A DNA stretch of 64,000 bases from Paracoccus sp. N5. Lineage in GTDB: Bacteria; Pseudomonadota; Alphaproteobacteria; Rhodobacterales; Rhodobacteraceae. Position 1 is the first letter of the stretch; the number at the start of each line of letters is the position of its first letter. The DNA lies in the NCBI RefSeq assembly GCF_000371965.1, contig NZ_AQUO01000001.1, forward strand, positions 2,811,290 through 2,875,289, given 5' to 3'. The translations under genes were made by a program, and so were the position numbers. The notes below the pieces were generated by a model. That model was not told the DNA's origin. It worked only from the letters and a program-made list of their open reading frames with translations, and ran no database searches. Shown piece after piece: positions 32,742-41,365 of the stretch.

Positions 32742-33479
32742 ATGTTCAAGCGCAGGAAACCGCTGAGCTACGCTCAGATGTGGACCGAGATGTTCTATCC
32801 CCGCTCGGGCTGGAAGCGGGCGTCGAAATACGTGCTGCACCGGCTGCGGCGGCTGCCCGACCGGCCGCATCGCGTGGCGCGGGGCTGGGCGGCGGGGATC
32901 TTCGTCTCGTTCACGCCCTTCTTCGGCTTTCACCTGATGGGGGCGGCGCTGATCGCCTGGATCATCCGCGGCAATATCCTCGCGGCGCTTTTGGGCACTT
33001 TCGTCGGCAATCCGCTGACCACGCCCTTCGTGGCGCTGACCGCGACCGGGCTGGGCCGCTGGATCCTGGGGGTCGAGGGCAAGTTCACCCCGCATCTGAT
33101 CTTCGAGGAATTCACCCGCGCCGGCAGCGAACTGTGGAACAACCTGCTGGCGCCGGTGACCGATCGCGTCGCGCATTGGGACCAGCTCTTGCAGTTCAAC
33201 GAGCAGATCTTCACGCCCTATATGGTCGGCGGCGTGATCGAGGGCCTGCCGATCTGCATCGCCATCCACTATCTGACGGTGCCGGTCATCAAGGCCTATC
33301 ACCGCCACCGCGAAAAGCAGATGGCCGAGCGCATCGCCCGCGCCAAGGCCCGCCGCGCCGCCGAGCTGGCCTCAAGGGCCCAGCCCTCAAAAACCCAGCC
33401 GGTCGCGCAGGGAATACCAGCCCATGCCGGCGACCAGCAGCGGCCAGCGCAGGGCGGCTCCGCCGGGAAAGGGGCGTGA
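32742..33479 (+). CDS. DUF2062 domain-containing membrane protein
   Basis: 245 aa. The DUF2062 core runs from about residue 30 to 190: RLPDRPHRVARGWAAGIFVSF, the GNPLTTPFVAL motif, and two to four hydrophobic segments. Function unknown; related domains occur with glycosyltransferases. It follows the Rsh gene by 10 bases. The last 30 residues (Pro/Gln/Gly-rich) lie opposite the 3' end of puuB: the two genes overlap tail to tail by 93 bases, and this tail is likely an extension rather than conserved sequence. Confidence 0.85.
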   Translation: MFKRRKPLSYAQMWTEMFYPRSGWKRASKYVLHRLRRLPDRPHRVARGWAAGIFVSFTPFFGFHLMGAALIAWIIRGNILAALLGTFVGNPLTTPFVALTATGLGRWILGVEGKFTPHLIFEEFTRAGSELWNNLLAPVTDRVAHWDQLLQFNEQIFTPYMVGGVIEGLPICIAIHYLTVPVIKAYHRHREKQMAERIARAKARRAAELASRAQPSKTQPVAQGIPAHAGDQQRPAQGGSAGKGA

Positions 33480-34694
33480 GGGCAGGGCGGCCATGGTGTC
33501 GAAACCCTGCGCCTGACCCGCCACCGCCTGCGCCATCAGCTTGCCGGCCAGCGTCGCCAGCGCCAGCCCATGCCCGGAATAGCCGCTGGCCGACAGGCAG
33601 TTCGGCGCCGGCCGGGCAAAACAGGGCATCCGGTTCATGGTGATCGCCAGCGTGCCGCCCCAGGCATGGGTCAGCCTGATGTCGGCCAGCCCGGGATAGA
33701 TCTCCAAGAGCGGCTTTCGCACCTTGGCGGCGATGTCCTTCGGGAAGCGATAGCTGACATTCTCGCCGCCGCCAAAGATCAGCCGGCCCTCGGGGTCCAG
33801 CCGCCAGTAATTCACCACGAATTTCGTGTCATGCACGCCGATGGGCCGGGTCAGAACCTCGGCCGCCCGCGCGCCCAGCGGCTCGGTCGCGACGATGAAA
33901 TTGTTGATCGGCATCACCCGCGCGGCGATCCGCATGTCCAGATGGCCCAGATAGCCATTCGCGGCCAGGATGACATGGTCGCAGATGACCCGGCCCTTGC
34001 CGGTCTGCACGATGCTCTTCTCGCCCGCCCGGCCGTGGCGGATGTGATGGACATGGCTCAGTTCGCGGATCTGCGCCCCGGCCGCATCGGCCAGCCGCGC
34101 CATGCCAAGTGCCAGGCCCAGCGGATCGAGATGCCCGGCGCCATGATCGAGCTCGCCGGCGATATAGGCCGCCGAGGGCACCAGCGCCCGGAACGCATCC
34201 CGGTCCAGCGCCTCGATGCGCGCGTAAGCGTAATCGCGCGCCAGCTTCTCGATCATGCCGCGGGCATGGTCGAACTCGGCCGGCTTGCGAAAGGCATGGG
34301 CGATGCCATCGGCGACCGGCACGCCCGAGCGCGCGGCCAGATCGCGGGTCAGGGCCTTGGCCTCTTCGGCCATGTCCCACAGCCGATGCGCGGCCGGAAC
34401 GCCGGCCAGCCGCTCCAGCTCATCGACCTCCAGCCGCTGCCCCGAGCCGAGCTGGCCGCCATTGCGCCCCGAGGCGCCGAAGCCGACGCGATGCGCCTCC
34501 AGCACCATGACGTCGAGTCCCGCCTCGGCCAGATGCAGCGCCGCCGAAAGCCCGGTGTAGCCCGCGCCCACCACGACGACATCGGCCCGCGCCTCGCCGC
34601 GCTGCTGCGGAAAGGCCGGCAGCGGCGCGCGCGTCGCGGCGTAAAGGCTCGGCGGATATTCCCCCAGCCGGTCGTTGGAAAACAGCAGGTTCAT
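33387..34694 (-). CDS. puuB: FAD-dependent oxidoreductase, gamma-glutamylputrescine oxidase-like
   Basis: 435 aa DAO-family flavoenzyme. N-terminal FAD motif VVVVGAGYTGLSAALHLAEAG followed by HRVGFGASGRNGGQLGSGQR, and a C-terminal YSGHGLALATLAGKL. In the Puu pathway PuuB oxidises gamma-glutamylputrescine to the aldehyde. Support comes from the adjacent glutamine-synthetase-like and amidotransferase genes on the same strand. The ATG at 34694 gives the MNLLFSNDRLGEYPPSLYAA start typical of this subfamily; its upstream AAGAAG lies inside a dispersed repeat. Substrate is inferred from context. Confidence 0.87.
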   Translation of the reverse strand: MNLLFSNDRLGEYPPSLYAATRAPLPAFPQQRGEARADVVVVGAGYTGLSAALHLAEAGLDVMVLEAHRVGFGASGRNGGQLGSGQRLEVDELERLAGVPAAHRLWDMAEEAKALTRDLAARSGVPVADGIAHAFRKPAEFDHARGMIEKLARDYAYARIEALDRDAFRALVPSAAYIAGELDHGAGHLDPLGLALGMARLADAAGAQIRELSHVHHIRHGRAGEKSIVQTGKGRVICDHVILAANGYLGHLDMRIAARVMPINNFIVATEPLGARAAEVLTRPIGVHDTKFVVNYWRLDPEGRLIFGGGENVSYRFPKDIAAKVRKPLLEIYPGLADIRLTHAWGGTLAITMNRMPCFARPAPNCLSASGYSGHGLALATLAGKLMAQAVAGQAQGFDTMAALPSRPFPGGAALRWPLLVAGMGWYSLRDRLGF

Positions 34695-34701
34695 GCCGGC
34701 G

Positions 34702-34738
34702 CTTCTTTGCTCCACAAATACCCATGCGACGCGCGCGG
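34702..34738 (-). repeat. Dispersed GGGTATTTG repeat, copy E (inverted)
   Basis: On the minus strand: CGCATGGGTATTTGTGGAGC then AAAGAAG, preceded by a CGCGCGCG run. Very similar to copy D. It fills the puuA-puuB gap and supplies the purine-rich stretch just before the puuB start. Confidence 0.7.
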
Positions 34739-34760
34739 CCGGGACCGACCCGCGCCGATC

Positions 34761-36119
34761 TCACACGTTCAGCAGCAGATGCTCACGCTCCCACGGGCTG
34801 ATGACTTGCAGGAACTCCTTGTATTCGTTGCGCTTCACCGCCTGATAGACCGCAACGAACTCGGATCCCAGCACCTCGCGCATCGGCGCGCTCTCGGCCA
34901 TCAGGTCCAGCGCGTCGCCTAGGTTATAGGGCAGCTCGTCCTCGGACATATAGGCGTCGCCCAGGCATTCCGCGCGCGGGTTTTCCTGTTCGCAGAGCCC
35001 CAGATAGCCGCAGGCAAGGCTGGCGGCGAGACCCAGATAGGGGTTGCAATCCATTCCCGCCAGGCGGTTTTCCAGCCGCCGCGCCTCGGGGCCGGAGATC
35101 GGCACGCGCAGCCCGGTGGTGCGGTTGTCGCGGCCCCATTCTAGGTTGATCGGTGCCGCGAAATCAGGGACATAGCGGCGATAGCTGTTGACATAGGGCG
35201 CGAGCAGCGCCACCGCCGCCGGCAGGTGCTTCTGCATCCCGGCGATGAAATGCAGGAAGGCCGGCGTCTCGCGGCCCTGCGGGTCGGAAAAGATGTTGCG
35301 GCCATCCTCCAGCCCGACCACCGAATGGTGGATGTGCATGGCGCTGCCGGGCTCGCCCTCGATGGGCTTGGCCATGAAGGTGGCGAAACAGTCGTGGCGC
35401 AGCGCCGCCTCGCGGATCAGCCGCTTGAAATAGAAGATCTGGTCGGCCAGATGCACCGGGTCGCCGTGGTTCAGGTTGATCTCGACCTGGCCGGCGCCGC
35501 CCTCCTGCAGGATGCCGTCGATCTCGAAACCCTGCGCCTCGGCGAAGTCGTAGATGTCGTCGATGACCTTGCCGTATTCGTCCACCGCCGACATGGAATA
35601 GGCCTGCTTCGCCGCCGCCCGCCGGCCCGAGCGGCCCATGGGCGGCATGATCGGCTGGTTCGGGTCGATGTTGCGCGCGACCAGAAAGAATTCCATCTCG
35701 GGCGCGACGATGGGCTTCCAGCCCTTCTGCCGATAGAGTTCGAGCACGCGCTTCAGCACATTGCGCGGCGCAATGGGCACCGGCCTGCCGGACTGGTCCG
35801 AGACGTCGTGGATCACCTGCAAGGTCACGTCCGCCGTCCAGGGCGCCGCCGTCGCGGTGGAAAAATCCGGCGTCAGGATCATGTCCGGTTCGGTGAAGGC
35901 GCCCGAGGGGTTGTCGGCCCAGTCCCCGGTGATGGTCTGCAAAAAGATCGAGTTCGGCAGGTAGAACCGTTCCTGATGCGCGAATTTCGAGGCCGGCATG
36001 GCCTTGCCGCGCGCCACCCCGGCGATGTCGGCGACGATGCATTCGACCTCGTCCAGCCGGCGGCCGGCGACGTAATCCTGTGCGGCCTGCGGGGTCTCGT
36101 CGATCCAGTGCGATCTCAT
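34761..36119 (-). CDS. puuA: Glutamine synthetase family protein, gamma-glutamylputrescine synthetase-like
   Basis: 452 aa. Glutamine-synthetase fold: N-terminal beta-grasp region (VECIVADIAGVARGKAMPAS), metal and ATP residues in PEMEFFLV, GQVEINLNHGDP, HIHHSVVGLEDGRN, and NPYLGLAASLACGYLG. The GKAMP start segment and lack of an adenylylation Tyr loop set it apart from GlnA and agree with GlnA-like/PuuA enzymes, which glutamylate polyamines or other amines. It overlaps the amidotransferase gene by 4 bases upstream and lies about 65 bases before puuB. The exact amine is not determined by sequence. Confidence 0.87.
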   Translation of the reverse strand: MRSHWIDETPQAAQDYVAGRRLDEVECIVADIAGVARGKAMPASKFAHQERFYLPNSIFLQTITGDWADNPSGAFTEPDMILTPDFSTATAAPWTADVTLQVIHDVSDQSGRPVPIAPRNVLKRVLELYRQKGWKPIVAPEMEFFLVARNIDPNQPIMPPMGRSGRRAAAKQAYSMSAVDEYGKVIDDIYDFAEAQGFEIDGILQEGGAGQVEINLNHGDPVHLADQIFYFKRLIREAALRHDCFATFMAKPIEGEPGSAMHIHHSVVGLEDGRNIFSDPQGRETPAFLHFIAGMQKHLPAAVALLAPYVNSYRRYVPDFAAPINLEWGRDNRTTGLRVPISGPEARRLENRLAGMDCNPYLGLAASLACGYLGLCEQENPRAECLGDAYMSEDELPYNLGDALDLMAESAPMREVLGSEFVAVYQAVKRNEYKEFLQVISPWEREHLLLNV

Positions 36120-36826
36120 GCGACACCCCGCCGGGCTTCGGCCATGCTGGCGCGGGGCTGTTTCAGGAAATGCTCGATGCGGTCGGCGATGCCGGCGGAA
36201 TGCAACGGCCCGCCCATGCGCGCCCGCGCGGCGTCCTGCAAGGGCTCGGGCACCACCCCCTTGGCGCGGTGGTCGAGTAGCCCATGGATGAAATCGTCGC
36301 CGAATTCGGGATGCGCCTGCACGGTCAGGGCACGATCGTCATAGGCCAGCACGGCATTCTCGCAGAAATCATTGCTGGCCAGCACCGTCGCGCCCGGCGG
36401 CCTCTCCTGCACCTGGTCCTGGTGCCAGGCGTTCATGGTGACAAGCTCGCCTTCGAAATCATAGTCCTGCGGGCCGATGGCCCAGCCGCCGGGATGCTTC
36501 GCGACCTTGCCGCCCAAGGCCTGGGCGATGATCTGGTGGCCGAAGCAGATGCCGACCATTGGCACATGCTCGGCATAGGCGCGGCGGATGAAATCCTCGA
36601 GCGGCGGGATGAAGGCGTGGTCTTCATAGACGCCGTGGCGCGAGCCGGTCAGCAGCCAGCCCTCGGCGTCGTGGACCGAGGCGGGAAACGCCATCGCCTC
36701 GACGTGATAGCTGGTGAATTCGAAGCCGCGCCCCGCGAGCAGCCGCTCGAACAGGGTGTCGTAATCGCCCAGTTCGCCGCGAATGACCTCGGGCGACTGG
36801 CCGCATTTCAGGATGCCGATGCGCAT
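36116..36826 (-). CDS. Class I glutamine amidotransferase
   Basis: 236 aa. Class I GATase triad: nucleophile C94 in VGICFGHQIIAQ, and the His/Glu of VQAHPEFGDD. It resembles stand-alone amidotransferases found next to puuA/puuB; unlike E. coli PuuD (the peptidase C26 type that hydrolyses gamma-glutamyl-GABA) this looks like the GMP-synthase-like type, but a hydrolase of gamma-glutamyl compounds fits the context. First gene of the three-gene minus-strand unit; its start faces a divergent aminotransferase gene across about 140 bases. Confidence 0.85.
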   Translation of the reverse strand: MRIGILKCGQSPEVIRGELGDYDTLFERLLAGRGFEFTSYHVEAMAFPASVHDAEGWLLTGSRHGVYEDHAFIPPLEDFIRRAYAEHVPMVGICFGHQIIAQALGGKVAKHPGGWAIGPQDYDFEGELVTMNAWHQDQVQERPPGATVLASNDFCENAVLAYDDRALTVQAHPEFGDDFIHGLLDHRAKGVVPEPLQDAARARMGGPLHSAGIADRIEHFLKQPRASMAEARRGVA

Positions 36827-36967
36827 GATTGGCCTGTTGATTGTCCAGGTGCAAAGCTAGTCGCGCCGCCCGCCGCGGGCAAGGGGCTGCGACTTATGGC
36901 GGGGCTGGCTCGCGCGCGCGCCCCGCGCTAGGCTGCGACCCGCAGGACCAGCAATGAAGGACAGACC

Positions 36968-38107
36968 ATGCCCGGACTTCGCCCAGACGTGGACCCCGAG
37001 GGGCTTCAGGAATTCTCGGTCGTCTTCACCGACCGCTCGCTCAACCATATGTCGCAGCGGTTCCAGGCCGCCATGCGCGAGATTTCGGCCAACCTGCGCG
37101 ACGTCTACGCGGCCCAGGCGGTGGCGCTGGTCCCCGGCGGCGGCACCTGCGCGATGGAAGCAGTGGCGCGCCAGTTCGGCCGCGATGCCCATGCGCTGAT
37201 CATCCGCAACGGCTTCTTCAGCTTCCGCTGGAGCCAGATCTTCGAGGCCGGCGGCTTCGCGCGCGAGACCACGGTGATGATGGCCCGCCCGGCCGGGAAC
37301 GAGCCGCGCGCGCCCTTCGCCCCCGCGCCCATCGACGAGGTGGTGGCCCGGATCCGCGAGACCCGCCCCGAGGCGATCTTCGCCCCGCATGTCGAGACGG
37401 CGGCGGGGATGATCCTGCCCGATGATTATATCAAGGCGCTGGCCGATGCCGCGCATGAGGTGGGCGCGATCCTGGTGCTCGACTGCATCGCCTCGGGCGC
37501 GATCTGGGTCGACATGGCCGCGACCGGCGTCGACGTGCTGATCTCGGCCCCGCAGAAGGGCTGGTCGGCCTCGCCCTCGGCCGGGATGGTGATGTTCTCG
37601 GCCCGGGCGCTGGAGCGGCTGGAGCAGACCACCAGCGACAGCTTCGCGCTGGACCTGAAGAAATGGCGCGCGATCATGAAGGCCTATGAGGACGGCGGCC
37701 ATGCCTATCATGCCACCATGCCGACCGACGCGCTGATCGGGCTGCGCGACGCCATGGCCGAGACCCGGGCGCTGGGCTTCGAGGCCGCGCGCGAGGCGCA
37801 ATGGCGGCTGGGCGAGGCGGTGCGCGCCGACCTGGCGCGGCGCGGGCTGCGCTCGGTCGCGGCCGATGGCTTCGCGGCGCCGGGCGTGGTGGTCTGCTAT
37901 ACCGACGACCCCGAGGTGCAGAACGGCAGGAAATTCCTGGCCGAAGGCTATCAGATCGCCGCCGGCGTGCCCCTGCAGGTCGGCGAGGGCGAGGGCTTCC
38001 GCAGCTTCCGCATCGGGCTTTTCGGGCTCGACAAGCTCAAGGACGTGGATGGCACCCTGGCGCGGCTGCTGCCGGCTTTCGACGCGGTGTTGCCCGAGGC
38101 GTCCTAA
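36968..38107 (+). CDS. PLP-dependent class V aminotransferase (alanine-glyoxylate/serine-pyruvate type)
   Basis: 379 aa. Class V fold: ALVPGGGTCAMEAVARQFG binds the cofactor phosphate, APHVETAAGMI and VLDCIASGAIWVDM carry the Asp, and SAPQKGWSASPSAG contains the Schiff-base Lys. Related enzymes use alanine, serine or phosphonate substrates; which applies cannot be told here. It is divergent from the puu-like unit and may share its regulation. The next gene is 80 bases downstream and unrelated. Confidence 0.85.
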   Translation: MPGLRPDVDPEGLQEFSVVFTDRSLNHMSQRFQAAMREISANLRDVYAAQAVALVPGGGTCAMEAVARQFGRDAHALIIRNGFFSFRWSQIFEAGGFARETTVMMARPAGNEPRAPFAPAPIDEVVARIRETRPEAIFAPHVETAAGMILPDDYIKALADAAHEVGAILVLDCIASGAIWVDMAATGVDVLISAPQKGWSASPSAGMVMFSARALERLEQTTSDSFALDLKKWRAIMKAYEDGGHAYHATMPTDALIGLRDAMAETRALGFEAAREAQWRLGEAVRADLARRGLRSVAADGFAAPGVVVCYTDDPEVQNGRKFLAEGYQIAAGVPLQVGEGEGFRSFRIGLFGLDKLKDVDGTLARLLPAFDAVLPEAS

Positions 38108-38189
38108 ATCGCGCCCGGCGGTGGAACAATCGGCGGGGTGTCGCGGTTCTGTCTGCGAAACCGATACAGCCTTGTGAAAGGAGATTGCC

Positions 38190-38651
38190 ATGGCCAATCC
38201 TCAATCCACCGCCGATGACATGAAGAACGAAGCCCGCAAGGCGGCGGACGATCTCGGTCAACATGCCCGCGACGCCGCCGACGACATGGGCCGGCATGCC
38301 CGCAATGCGGCCGACGACGCCAGCGCGGCGCTGGACAGCGCCCGCGAGCGTGGTGCCGAGCTTTACGAGACGGTGCGGGAAAAGGGCCAGGAATTCGTCG
38401 AGACCGCCCGCAAGCGCGGCGAGGAATATGTCGAGGCGGCGCGCGAGCGCGGTCACGACTATGCCGACCGCGCCCGCGGCGAGGCCCGCCGCCTGTATCG
38501 CGAGGGTGAGCGCCGTGCCAGCGAGGTGGCCGAGCATGCCGAGGAATATTACGACGAGGTTTCGACCATGGTGCGCCGCAACCCGGCGCAGGCGCTTGGC
38601 ATCGCCGCCGGCGTCGGCTTCCTGCTGGGCCTGATCATCGCCCGTCGCTGA
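38190..38651 (+). CDS. ElaB/YqjD/DUF883-type membrane-anchored protein
   Basis: 153 aa. A long charged amphipathic region (repeated heptads with Ala/Asp/Glu/Arg, e.g. ARDAADDMGRHARNAADDA) ends in a single C-terminal helix (NPAQALGIAAGVGFLLGLI) and RR. E. coli ElaB/YqjD anchor by this tail and bind ribosomes in stationary phase. A strong AAAGGAGA ribosome site precedes it. Forms a pair with the next gene, 10 bases on; both are typical stress/stationary-phase genes. Confidence 0.87.
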   Translation: MANPQSTADDMKNEARKAADDLGQHARDAADDMGRHARNAADDASAALDSARERGAELYETVREKGQEFVETARKRGEEYVEAARERGHDYADRARGEARRLYREGERRASEVAEHAEEYYDEVSTMVRRNPAQALGIAAGVGFLLGLIIARR

Positions 38652-38661
38652 GCGCGCCGCC

Positions 38662-39333
38662 ATGTTCGCCTATACCAGGAACTTGCAGCTTGCCCTGACG
38701 GACAAGCTGCGCCGTGCCGGGCTGATGGCCGGGGCAGGGGTGGCGCTGCTGGTGGCGGCGGGGTTCCTGCTGGCGGCGCTGTGGACCTGGCTGGCCTATC
38801 ACCTGCACTGGGGTCCGCTCTGGGCCTCGCTGGCGATCGGCGCCGGGTTCCTGCTGATCGGGATCATCCTGATGCTGGCCGGCGGCAAGGAGCGTCATCC
38901 GACGCCCAGCACCGACCAGCTGAAGGCCGAGATCGAGGAGCAGCTGCACCTTGCCGCCGATGCGGCGGTCGAGAAGGTCAGCGGGCTTGCGGACCGCACC
39001 CTGGACCGCGCCTCGGAAAAGGCTGGCGAGATGGTCGATCGGGCCAGCCAGCGGGTGCATTCCGTGGCCGACACCCTGGCCTATCGCGCCGATCGCTTCG
39101 CCGACCGGACCGAGGCCCGCGTCGTCGGCGCGGTGCGCAAGGCGGGCGAAAGTGCCTCGCGCAAGCTGGGCCTGCCCGCCGATGCGGCCGAGCGCGTCGC
39201 GCAAGGCGCCACTCAGTCCCGCGCCGCGCCCTTCGTGCCGCTGATCGGCGCCTTCGCGATCGGCATGACCTTGGCCTCGCGCCTGGGCGGCCGCCGATCC
39301 GAGGACGATTGGGACGGTGACGAGCGCTGGTGA
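38662..39333 (+). CDS. Phage-holin-superfamily-like membrane protein (PF07332 type)
   Basis: 223 aa. Two adjacent N-terminal helices (about 19-43 and 50-72), a long amphipathic charged middle resembling apolipoprotein-like repeats, and a C-terminal hydrophobic segment (FVPLIGAFAIGMTLASRLGG). The family name refers to similarity to holins, but these are chromosomal membrane proteins paired with DUF883 genes (as YqjE with YqjD in E. coli); no phage genes are near. Ends just before a bidirectional terminator. Confidence 0.82.
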   Translation: MFAYTRNLQLALTDKLRRAGLMAGAGVALLVAAGFLLAALWTWLAYHLHWGPLWASLAIGAGFLLIGIILMLAGGKERHPTPSTDQLKAEIEEQLHLAADAAVEKVSGLADRTLDRASEKAGEMVDRASQRVHSVADTLAYRADRFADRTEARVVGAVRKAGESASRKLGLPADAAERVAQGATQSRAAPFVPLIGAFAIGMTLASRLGGRRSEDDWDGDERW

Positions 39334-39340
39334 AAACAGC

Positions 39341-39368
39341 AAAAAGCCCGCCGAAAGGCGGGCTTTTT
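39341..39368. terminator. Bidirectional Rho-independent terminator
   Basis: AAAAAGCCCGCC (39341-39352) pairs with GGCGGGCTTTTT (39357-39368) around a GAAA tetraloop, giving T-runs on both strands. Serves the holin-like gene (plus) and grxD (minus). Confidence 0.93.
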
Positions 39369-39383
39369 CGCTGCGGTGCGTGC

Positions 39384-39746
39384 TCAGGCGTTCGCTTCGC
39401 GGATCTTGTTCGCGGCGTCCTTGTCATAGGCGACGCCGGCCTTGTCGAAGAGCTGGTCGAGCTCGCCCGAGAGCGTCATCTCGGTCACGATGTCGCAGCC
39501 GCCGACGAACTCGCCCTTGACATAGAGCTGCGGGATGGTCGGCCAGTCCGAGAAATCCTTGATGCCTTGGCGGATGTCGGCATCGGCCAGCACGTTCACG
39601 TCGCGGTAATCCACGTTCATGTAGTTCAAAACCCCGGCCACCCGGCTGGAGAAGCCGCATTGCGGCATTTCCTTGGTGCCCTTCATGAACAGGACGACGT
39701 CATGGCCGTCGATGGTCTGCTGGATCTGCTGGCGTGCGTCGGTCAT
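39384..39746 (-). CDS. grxD: Monothiol glutaredoxin Grx4/GrxD
   Basis: 120 aa. CGFS-type glutaredoxin: active site in EMPQCGFSSRVAGVL, the glutathione-binding WPTIPQLYVKGEFVGGCDI, and the C-terminal helix. CGFS glutaredoxins bind a [2Fe-2S] cluster with glutathione, donate it to apoproteins and pair with BolA proteins; a BolA gene lies immediately upstream on the same strand. ATG at 39746 chosen for the family start MTDARQQIQ. Confidence 0.95.
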   Translation of the reverse strand: MTDARQQIQQTIDGHDVVLFMKGTKEMPQCGFSSRVAGVLNYMNVDYRDVNVLADADIRQGIKDFSDWPTIPQLYVKGEFVGGCDIVTEMTLSGELDQLFDKAGVAYDKDAANKIREANA

Positions 39747-39784
39747 ATCTGCGGTTCCTTGCTGAAGCACGGCGTGCTTGCGAT

Positions 39785-40027
39785 TTACTCGGGGGCCTTG
39801 GTGGTCAGCGCCAGCGCATGCAGCGCGCCGCTCGGCCCGTCCATCTTGCCTTGCAGCGCGGCATAGACCGCGCGTTGTTGCTGGACCCGGTTCAGGCCAC
39901 GGAAACTCTCGTCGATCACCTCGGCCGCGTAATGGTTGCCGTCGCCGGCCAGGTCGGTGATCGTGATCCTGGCCTGCGGGAAGGCGGCGCGGATCAGGGC
40001 TTCGATGTCATGGGCTTCCATTGCCAT
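39785..40027 (-). CDS. bolA: BolA family protein
   Basis: 80 aa. KH-like class II fold with EALIRAAFPQARITITDLAGDGNHYAAEVI and the family segment VQQQRAVYAALQGKM...ALHALALTT. It is the short IbaG/BolA type that partners CGFS glutaredoxins through a shared Fe-S cluster; grxD is the next gene, 38 bases on. ATG 40027 has AAGGAAAGG seven bases upstream. Confidence 0.93.
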   Translation of the reverse strand: MAMEAHDIEALIRAAFPQARITITDLAGDGNHYAAEVIDESFRGLNRVQQQRAVYAALQGKMDGPSGALHALALTTKAPE

Positions 40028-40115
40028 GGCGGATCCTTTCCTTGTTCTGCATGATGTAGGCCAAGCCCGGGCGCCCCGCAAGGTCGCCTCCCCGCGCATC
40101 ATTCGAACGGACGCC

Positions 40116-41312
40116 ATGACGCTGCCCCTGCTGACGAACCGCGACGCCCGCCGTCTGTTCCTGGACCGCCACCTGTTGTTGCGGCCCGGTTCGGGCCCGG
40201 GGCGCGGCGCCGATCTGGAGGGGGTGCTGACCGGGCTGGGCTTCGTGCAGGTCGACAGCGTCAACACGCTGGCGCGGGCGCATGACCTGATCCTGTGGTC
40301 GCGGCGCGGGCAGTATCGGCCGGCGGCGCTGGAATCGCTGATCGCCCGGCAGCGTGCCGCCTTCGAGCACTGGACCCATGACGCCGCGGTGATCCCGATG
40401 CGCTTCTATCCGATGTGGCGGCTGAAATTCGCCCGGGACGAGGCGCATATGCAGCGCCGCTGGCCGAAATGGCGGCGCGCGGGCTGGGACGCGGAATTCG
40501 ACAGCGTGCTGCGCCATATCGCCGATCACGGCCCGGCCTCGACTTCGGACCTGGGCGGGGACGCGCCGCGCGGCTCGGGCGGCTGGTGGGACTGGCATCC
40601 CTCCAAGACGGCGCTGGAATACCTGTGGCGCTCGGGCCGGCTGGCGATCCGGCATCGCAGCGGCTTTCGCAAGGTCTATGACCTGGCCGAGCGGGTGATC
40701 CCCGAGGCACAACGGGCGGCCCGGCTCGACGATGCCGAGATCCTCGACTGGGCGCTGTCGGCGGCGCTGGAGCGGCTGGGCTTCGCCACCTCGGGCGAGC
40801 TGGCCGCGTTCTTCCAGATCGCCACGCCCGACGAGGCGAAGGCCTGGTGCGCCCGGGCCTTGGCGGCGGGCCGCATCGCCGAGATCGAGGTCCAGACCGC
40901 CGACGGTCCGCGCCGGCGCAGCTATGCCCTGCCGGACCTGGCCGACCGGGTCGCGGCGCTGCCCGAGCCTTCGGGGCGGGTGCGGCTGCTCTCGCCCTTC
41001 GATCCGGCGCTGCGGGACCGGGCGCGGGCCGAGCGGCTGTTCGGCTTTCGCTATCGCATCGAGATCTTCGTGCCGGCGGCGCGGCGGCAATACGGCTATT
41101 ACGTCTTTCCCGTGATGCAGGGCGACCGGCTGATCGGCCGGCTGGATGCCCGGCGCGACGGCGAGGCGCTGGCCGTGCGCGCCTTCTGGCCCGAGCCGGG
41201 GCAGCGCATGGGCAAGGCGCGGCTGGCCGGGCTGCTGGCCGAATTGCAGCGCCTGCTGCCGCTGGCCGGGGCCCGGGACATCCGCCTGGCTGCGGACTGG
41301 CTGCGGGCATGA
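40116..41312 (+). CDS. Winged-helix DNA glycosylase, YcaQ/AlkX-like family
   Basis: 398 aa HTH_42-family protein. YcaQ-type enzymes unhook interstrand cross-links and remove alkylated bases; their catalytic Q-x-D motif matches QVD in FVQVDSVNTLARAHD, close to the N-terminus. The rest shows the winged-helix array (LADRVAALPEPSGRVRLLSPFDP is the conserved middle, quoted in part: RVRLLSPFDP) and FGFRYRIEIFVP / YGYYVFPVMQGDRLIGRLD. Divergent from bolA across about 90 bases. ATG 40116 gives the standard family N-terminus; a longer upstream frame overlaps bolA and is unsupported. Together with mmcB it is the second cross-link-repair-type gene in the window. Confidence 0.88.
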   Translation: MTLPLLTNRDARRLFLDRHLLLRPGSGPGRGADLEGVLTGLGFVQVDSVNTLARAHDLILWSRRGQYRPAALESLIARQRAAFEHWTHDAAVIPMRFYPMWRLKFARDEAHMQRRWPKWRRAGWDAEFDSVLRHIADHGPASTSDLGGDAPRGSGGWWDWHPSKTALEYLWRSGRLAIRHRSGFRKVYDLAERVIPEAQRAARLDDAEILDWALSAALERLGFATSGELAAFFQIATPDEAKAWCARALAAGRIAEIEVQTADGPRRRSYALPDLADRVAALPEPSGRVRLLSPFDPALRDRARAERLFGFRYRIEIFVPAARRQYGYYVFPVMQGDRLIGRLDARRDGEALAVRAFWPEPGQRMGKARLAGLLAELQRLLPLAGARDIRLAADWLRA

Positions 41313-41315
41313 AAA

Positions 41316-41340
41316 AACCGCCGGGGGATGCCCGGCGGTT
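41316..41340 (-). terminator. Rho-independent terminator (minus strand)
   Basis: Stem AACCGCCGGG (41316-41325) with CCCGGCGGTT (41331-41340); on the minus strand it is followed by a T-run (the A-run at 41312-41317). Terminates the Bax-inhibitor-like gene. Confidence 0.88.
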
Positions 41341-41365
41341 CGATGGCGTCAGTCCGGGGTCGCGA

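Noticed and set aside
29603..32749. Long minus-strand open frame opposite folK-rpoZ-rsh
   Set aside because: Spans three real plus-strand genes; translation has no recognisable domain.
38662..39333. Prophage lysis gene (holin annotation)
   Set aside because: No endolysin, portal or tail genes nearby; the DUF883 partner and composition fit a chromosomal YqjD/YqjE-like pair.
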